Assembly (NCBI GenBank): GCA_003353825.1
Contig: PIVW01000319.1
Coordinates: 1 to 6,802, forward strand
Direction: 5' to 3'
DNA: 6,802 nt
Origin: Chloroflexota bacterium
GTDB taxonomy: Bacteria; Chloroflexota; Anaerolineae; J102
Shown here: positions 5,009-6,802 of the stretch, one piece after another
Layout: each line of letters begins with the position of its first letter
How positions within the stretch are numbered: the stretch's first letter is position 1
Translations under genes and position numbers: made by a program
The notes under the pieces: generated by a model
Database searches by the model: none
Told to the model about the DNA's origin: nothing
What the model saw: only the letters and a program-made list of their open reading frames with translations

Positions 5009-6562
5009 ATGGCAAACGAAAATAGCGCGACCTTTATCGATCTTGATATACAGATATTCCAGACCGGCACAGATAGTTATGTCGTTAGGGCACAAACATC
5101 TGGGAGTGATCTCGTCAGCGGAGAACTGGATTGGGCAGGTTTGAACGAGGCTGAGTTTATTGCTAAACTAGAACAGCTCCGTGACGAACCATTCACCACA
5201 GACCAAACACTTTTCCGGGACGTGGGTGACACCCTGTTTGCAGCGCTCTTTCATGGACATGTTCGGGACCTTTTTAGCAGTGTTTACGTGCAACAGGTGC
5301 AATCACAGGCTGATACGTATCTGCGTCTGCGTCTGGATGTTGATGAAGCAGCAGTCGAGGTGGCCGAGCTACCGTGGGAATTCTTGTCGTGGGACGATGG
5401 GTTTCTCGCCACCCAGATCAAAACATTGGTCACCCGCCAACTCCTGAACCTGGATTACGGCGATCTCAAATCTCTGACAGTGGTGGATAAACCGCGCGTG
5501 CTCATCGTTATTCCCCAAGGGTCGGGGCTGGAAACCAGGGAAGAAGAAGCCACAATTACGACCGTCCTTACCAAAGCGGGCATACCATACGACACCCTAA
5601 AGGAACGGGTCACTATCGTGGATGTAGCTGACAAACTCGCTACCGGTGAATACAGCATCCTGCACTTTATAGGACATGGAGACTTTGGGGAAGGCAGCGA
5701 TGGCCTGCCTCATGGTAGCCTGCGGTTTAACTCCAGCCTGAACGATGTGGTTGAAGAGGAGGATGAAGAGTGGGTGGAGGATACCCAATTACAAGCCTTA
5801 TTCAGTTCGTTCAATGCTCTAAAACTGGTCGTGCTCAACGCATGTCAGGGGGCGCAAGTTGACGAGAATAGTACGGGACGGGGTTTTATCGGTACAGCGC
5901 CGGCGATTTTGAAGGCAGGAATCCCAGCAGTTGTGGCCATGCAGTATGCCATTCGTGATGATGTAGCGATCCAGTTTGCCGACACACTCTACAAGCGACT
6001 GACGGTAGGTAGATGGGCAGGGCAGATCGACACAGCGATCACTTTGGCACGCAACGCCTGTTATCTCACATACCCCAACGATCGAGGCTTCGCGACCCCC
6101 ATTCTCTATCTAAGATCGGAAAATGGCACTATCTTCACCATCGATGAACAATGTGTTCGTCCCCCAAAACCGGACGACTACTTGATAGATGAATATCGCC
6201 ACTACGACGCCGCTACCTTGGCCGAGTTGGTGAACGCTGCCGAAGAAGAACTTGTGCTGGTACAAAACTACATGAGAGATCATCCTGATGCCAGTGCTGG
6301 CATGGCGACGGAGGCTGAAGAAAAGGAAATCCTTTTGGCCAGGAAAATTGATCAGTTGCGTGCCATGTACGAATGGAAATTCCACTTGCTCTGTGAGCGT
6401 CAATCGCAGTTGCAGAGCGTACTAGATTCGTCACGAATACAATTGGCAAACTTTGTTGCCGACAATGGTCAGACTCGACAGAATCTGCACAGCGAGATTC
6501 TGCAAACAGAGAGGGCGCTCGAGGCCATTGAGATTCAGATCGAATTGGCGGAGATCAGGTAA
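5009..6562 (+). CDS. CHAT-domain (caspase-like) protein with C-terminal helical region
   Basis: CHAT domains are caspase/separase-fold cysteine peptidase domains. This 517-residue protein has three visible parts. Residues 1-160 are an N-terminal alpha/beta region common in CHAT proteins, with YLRLRLDVDE (104-113) and LPWEFLSWDDGFLA (121-134). The CHAT domain follows at about 161-380. There HFIGHGDF (219-226) carries the expected catalytic His223, LVVLNACQGA (273-282) carries the expected nucleophile Cys279, and ILYLRSENGTIFTID closes the fold near 365-379. Between His and Cys lies an acidic loop at 246-258 (10 Asp/Glu in 13 residues). From about 399 to 517 the chain is Glu/Gln-rich and helical, probably a coiled coil or bundle; no TPR, WD40 or membrane segment is seen. 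There is no signal peptide, so it should be cytoplasmic. It has its own promoter and a long leader. An active peptidase is likely; target and trigger are unknown. A role in cell death, signalling or phage defence is inference from the family. Confidence 0.92.
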   Translation: MANENSATFIDLDIQIFQTGTDSYVVRAQTSGSDLVSGELDWAGLNEAEFIAKLEQLRDEPFTTDQTLFRDVGDTLFAALFHGHVRDLFSSVYVQQVQSQADTYLRLRLDVDEAAVEVAELPWEFLSWDDGFLATQIKTLVTRQLLNLDYGDLKSLTVVDKPRVLIVIPQGSGLETREEEATITTVLTKAGIPYDTLKERVTIVDVADKLATGEYSILHFIGHGDFGEGSDGLPHGSLRFNSSLNDVVEEEDEEWVEDTQLQALFSSFNALKLVVLNACQGAQVDENSTGRGFIGTAPAILKAGIPAVVAMQYAIRDDVAIQFADTLYKRLTVGRWAGQIDTAITLARNACYLTYPNDRGFATPILYLRSENGTIFTIDEQCVRPPKPDDYLIDEYRHYDAATLAELVNAAEEELVLVQNYMRDHPDASAGMATEAEEKEILLARKIDQLRAMYEWKFHLLCERQSQLQSVLDSSRIQLANFVADNGQTRQNLHSEILQTERALEAIEIQIELAEIR

Positions 6563-6784
6563 CGCGACATTCATATCGTTAGATGGCTCAAAATATTTTC
6601 GGCTCTTTGGAATCTCAGGGGTTGACATACCAGACAGCTTTGACGGTATCTGTAATCAGACGAATTTTGATGACAACGATACCCCGGTAGCACCGCAGTT
6701 GAACTTGGAGTATGACGAAACTTGACGGAAACGGGTTCATGAGCAAACCTTTCTGAAAAACATCACATCATCAGAGAGGTCATC
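6563..6784. other. 222-bp gap between the CHAT gene and the next gene
   Basis: No start-to-stop gene is supported here. A + frame shifted by +1 relative to the CHAT gene stays open from within that gene to TGA 6723-6725. It reads as acidic, protein-like sequence after 6561, but it has no credible start codon of its own. A TTGACA is present at 6622. No terminator-like hairpin with a T-run was found after the CHAT stop, so read-through into the next gene is possible. A five-codon ATG frame at 6739 is considered chance. Confidence 0.5.
6622..6656 (+). promoter_or_regulatory. Weak promoter candidate ahead of the right-edge gene
   Basis: TTGACA at 6622-6627 is a perfect -35 box, but the -10 options are poor: TATCTG (6647-6652) at a 19-nt spacing with three of six matches, or TGTAAT (6651-6656) with five of six matches at an overlong 23-nt spacing. 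If real, it would give the next gene its own transcript in addition to read-through from the CHAT gene. Confidence 0.25.
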
Positions 6785-6802
6785 ATGAACCCGCAAGAGC
6801 AA
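6785..6802 (+). CDS. Start of an unidentified gene, truncated by the window edge
   Basis: An ATG at 6785 opens a frame encoding MNPQEQ before the window ends. GAGAGG at 6774-6779 is a good ribosome binding site, 5 nt upstream. It lies 222 nt after the CHAT stop on the same strand with no obvious terminator between, so it may belong to the same functional unit. Six residues are not enough to identify a family. Confidence 0.55.

Noticed and set aside
6722..6750. TTGACG as a second promoter close to the right-edge gene
   Set aside because: No acceptable -10 box occurs at 16-19 nt downstream.
6739..6756. Five-codon ATG frame near the end of the last gap
   Set aside because: It has no ribosome site, is very short and stops well before the supported start at 6785.

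Overview
This 6.8-kb window looks like bacterial chromosome of moderate GC, a little over half by eye. The most likely source is Chloroflexota or a related deep-branching phylum. That is an inference from three features: a multi-pass membrane protein resembling a family common in Chloroflexota, a large CHAT (caspase-like) protein of the kind frequent in filamentous Chloroflexota and cyanobacteria, and a monofunctional proline dehydrogenase of the Thermus/Deinococcus length class. No rRNA, tRNA, CRISPR array or insertion sequence was seen.

Layout from left to right. (1) 1-2132, + strand: two adjacent family 2 glycosyltransferases 5 nt apart. The first is a cellulose-synthase-like enzyme cut off by the left edge of the window. 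The second is a ceramide-glucosyltransferase-like enzyme. Both are membrane-anchored and probably build a glycolipid or exopolysaccharide. (2) 2231-3656, + strand: a proline dehydrogenase followed 31 nt later by a small DinB-fold protein. This unit has a possible extended -10 promoter upstream and a 13-bp perfect hairpin just after its end. (3) 3657-3961: a 305-bp gap with hairpins and a short 17-nt repeat but no convincing gene. (4) 3962-4768, - strand: a hydrophobic protein with eight or nine membrane segments and no known function. (5) 4769-5008: a compact divergent control region. Two good sigma70-type promoters lie back to back, with -35 boxes 11 bp apart and the same TAGAAT -10. One drives the membrane protein and the other drives (6) the 517-residue CHAT-domain protein at 5009-6562. 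(7) 6563-6784: a gap holding an out-of-frame, protein-like reading frame and a weak promoter candidate, leading to the first six codons of another gene at 6785 that runs off the right edge.

The most interesting element is the CHAT protein. It has an intact His/Cys dyad inside a caspase-like fold, an N-terminal domain typical of CHAT-associated proteins, a strongly acidic loop between the two catalytic residues, and a helical, coiled-coil-like C-terminus in place of TPR repeats or a recognisable effector domain. Together with the truncated downstream gene it could be a protease-type signalling, cell-death or defence module. The window shows neither the substrate nor the trigger, so this stays a hypothesis. 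The other genes look like ordinary metabolic and envelope genes.
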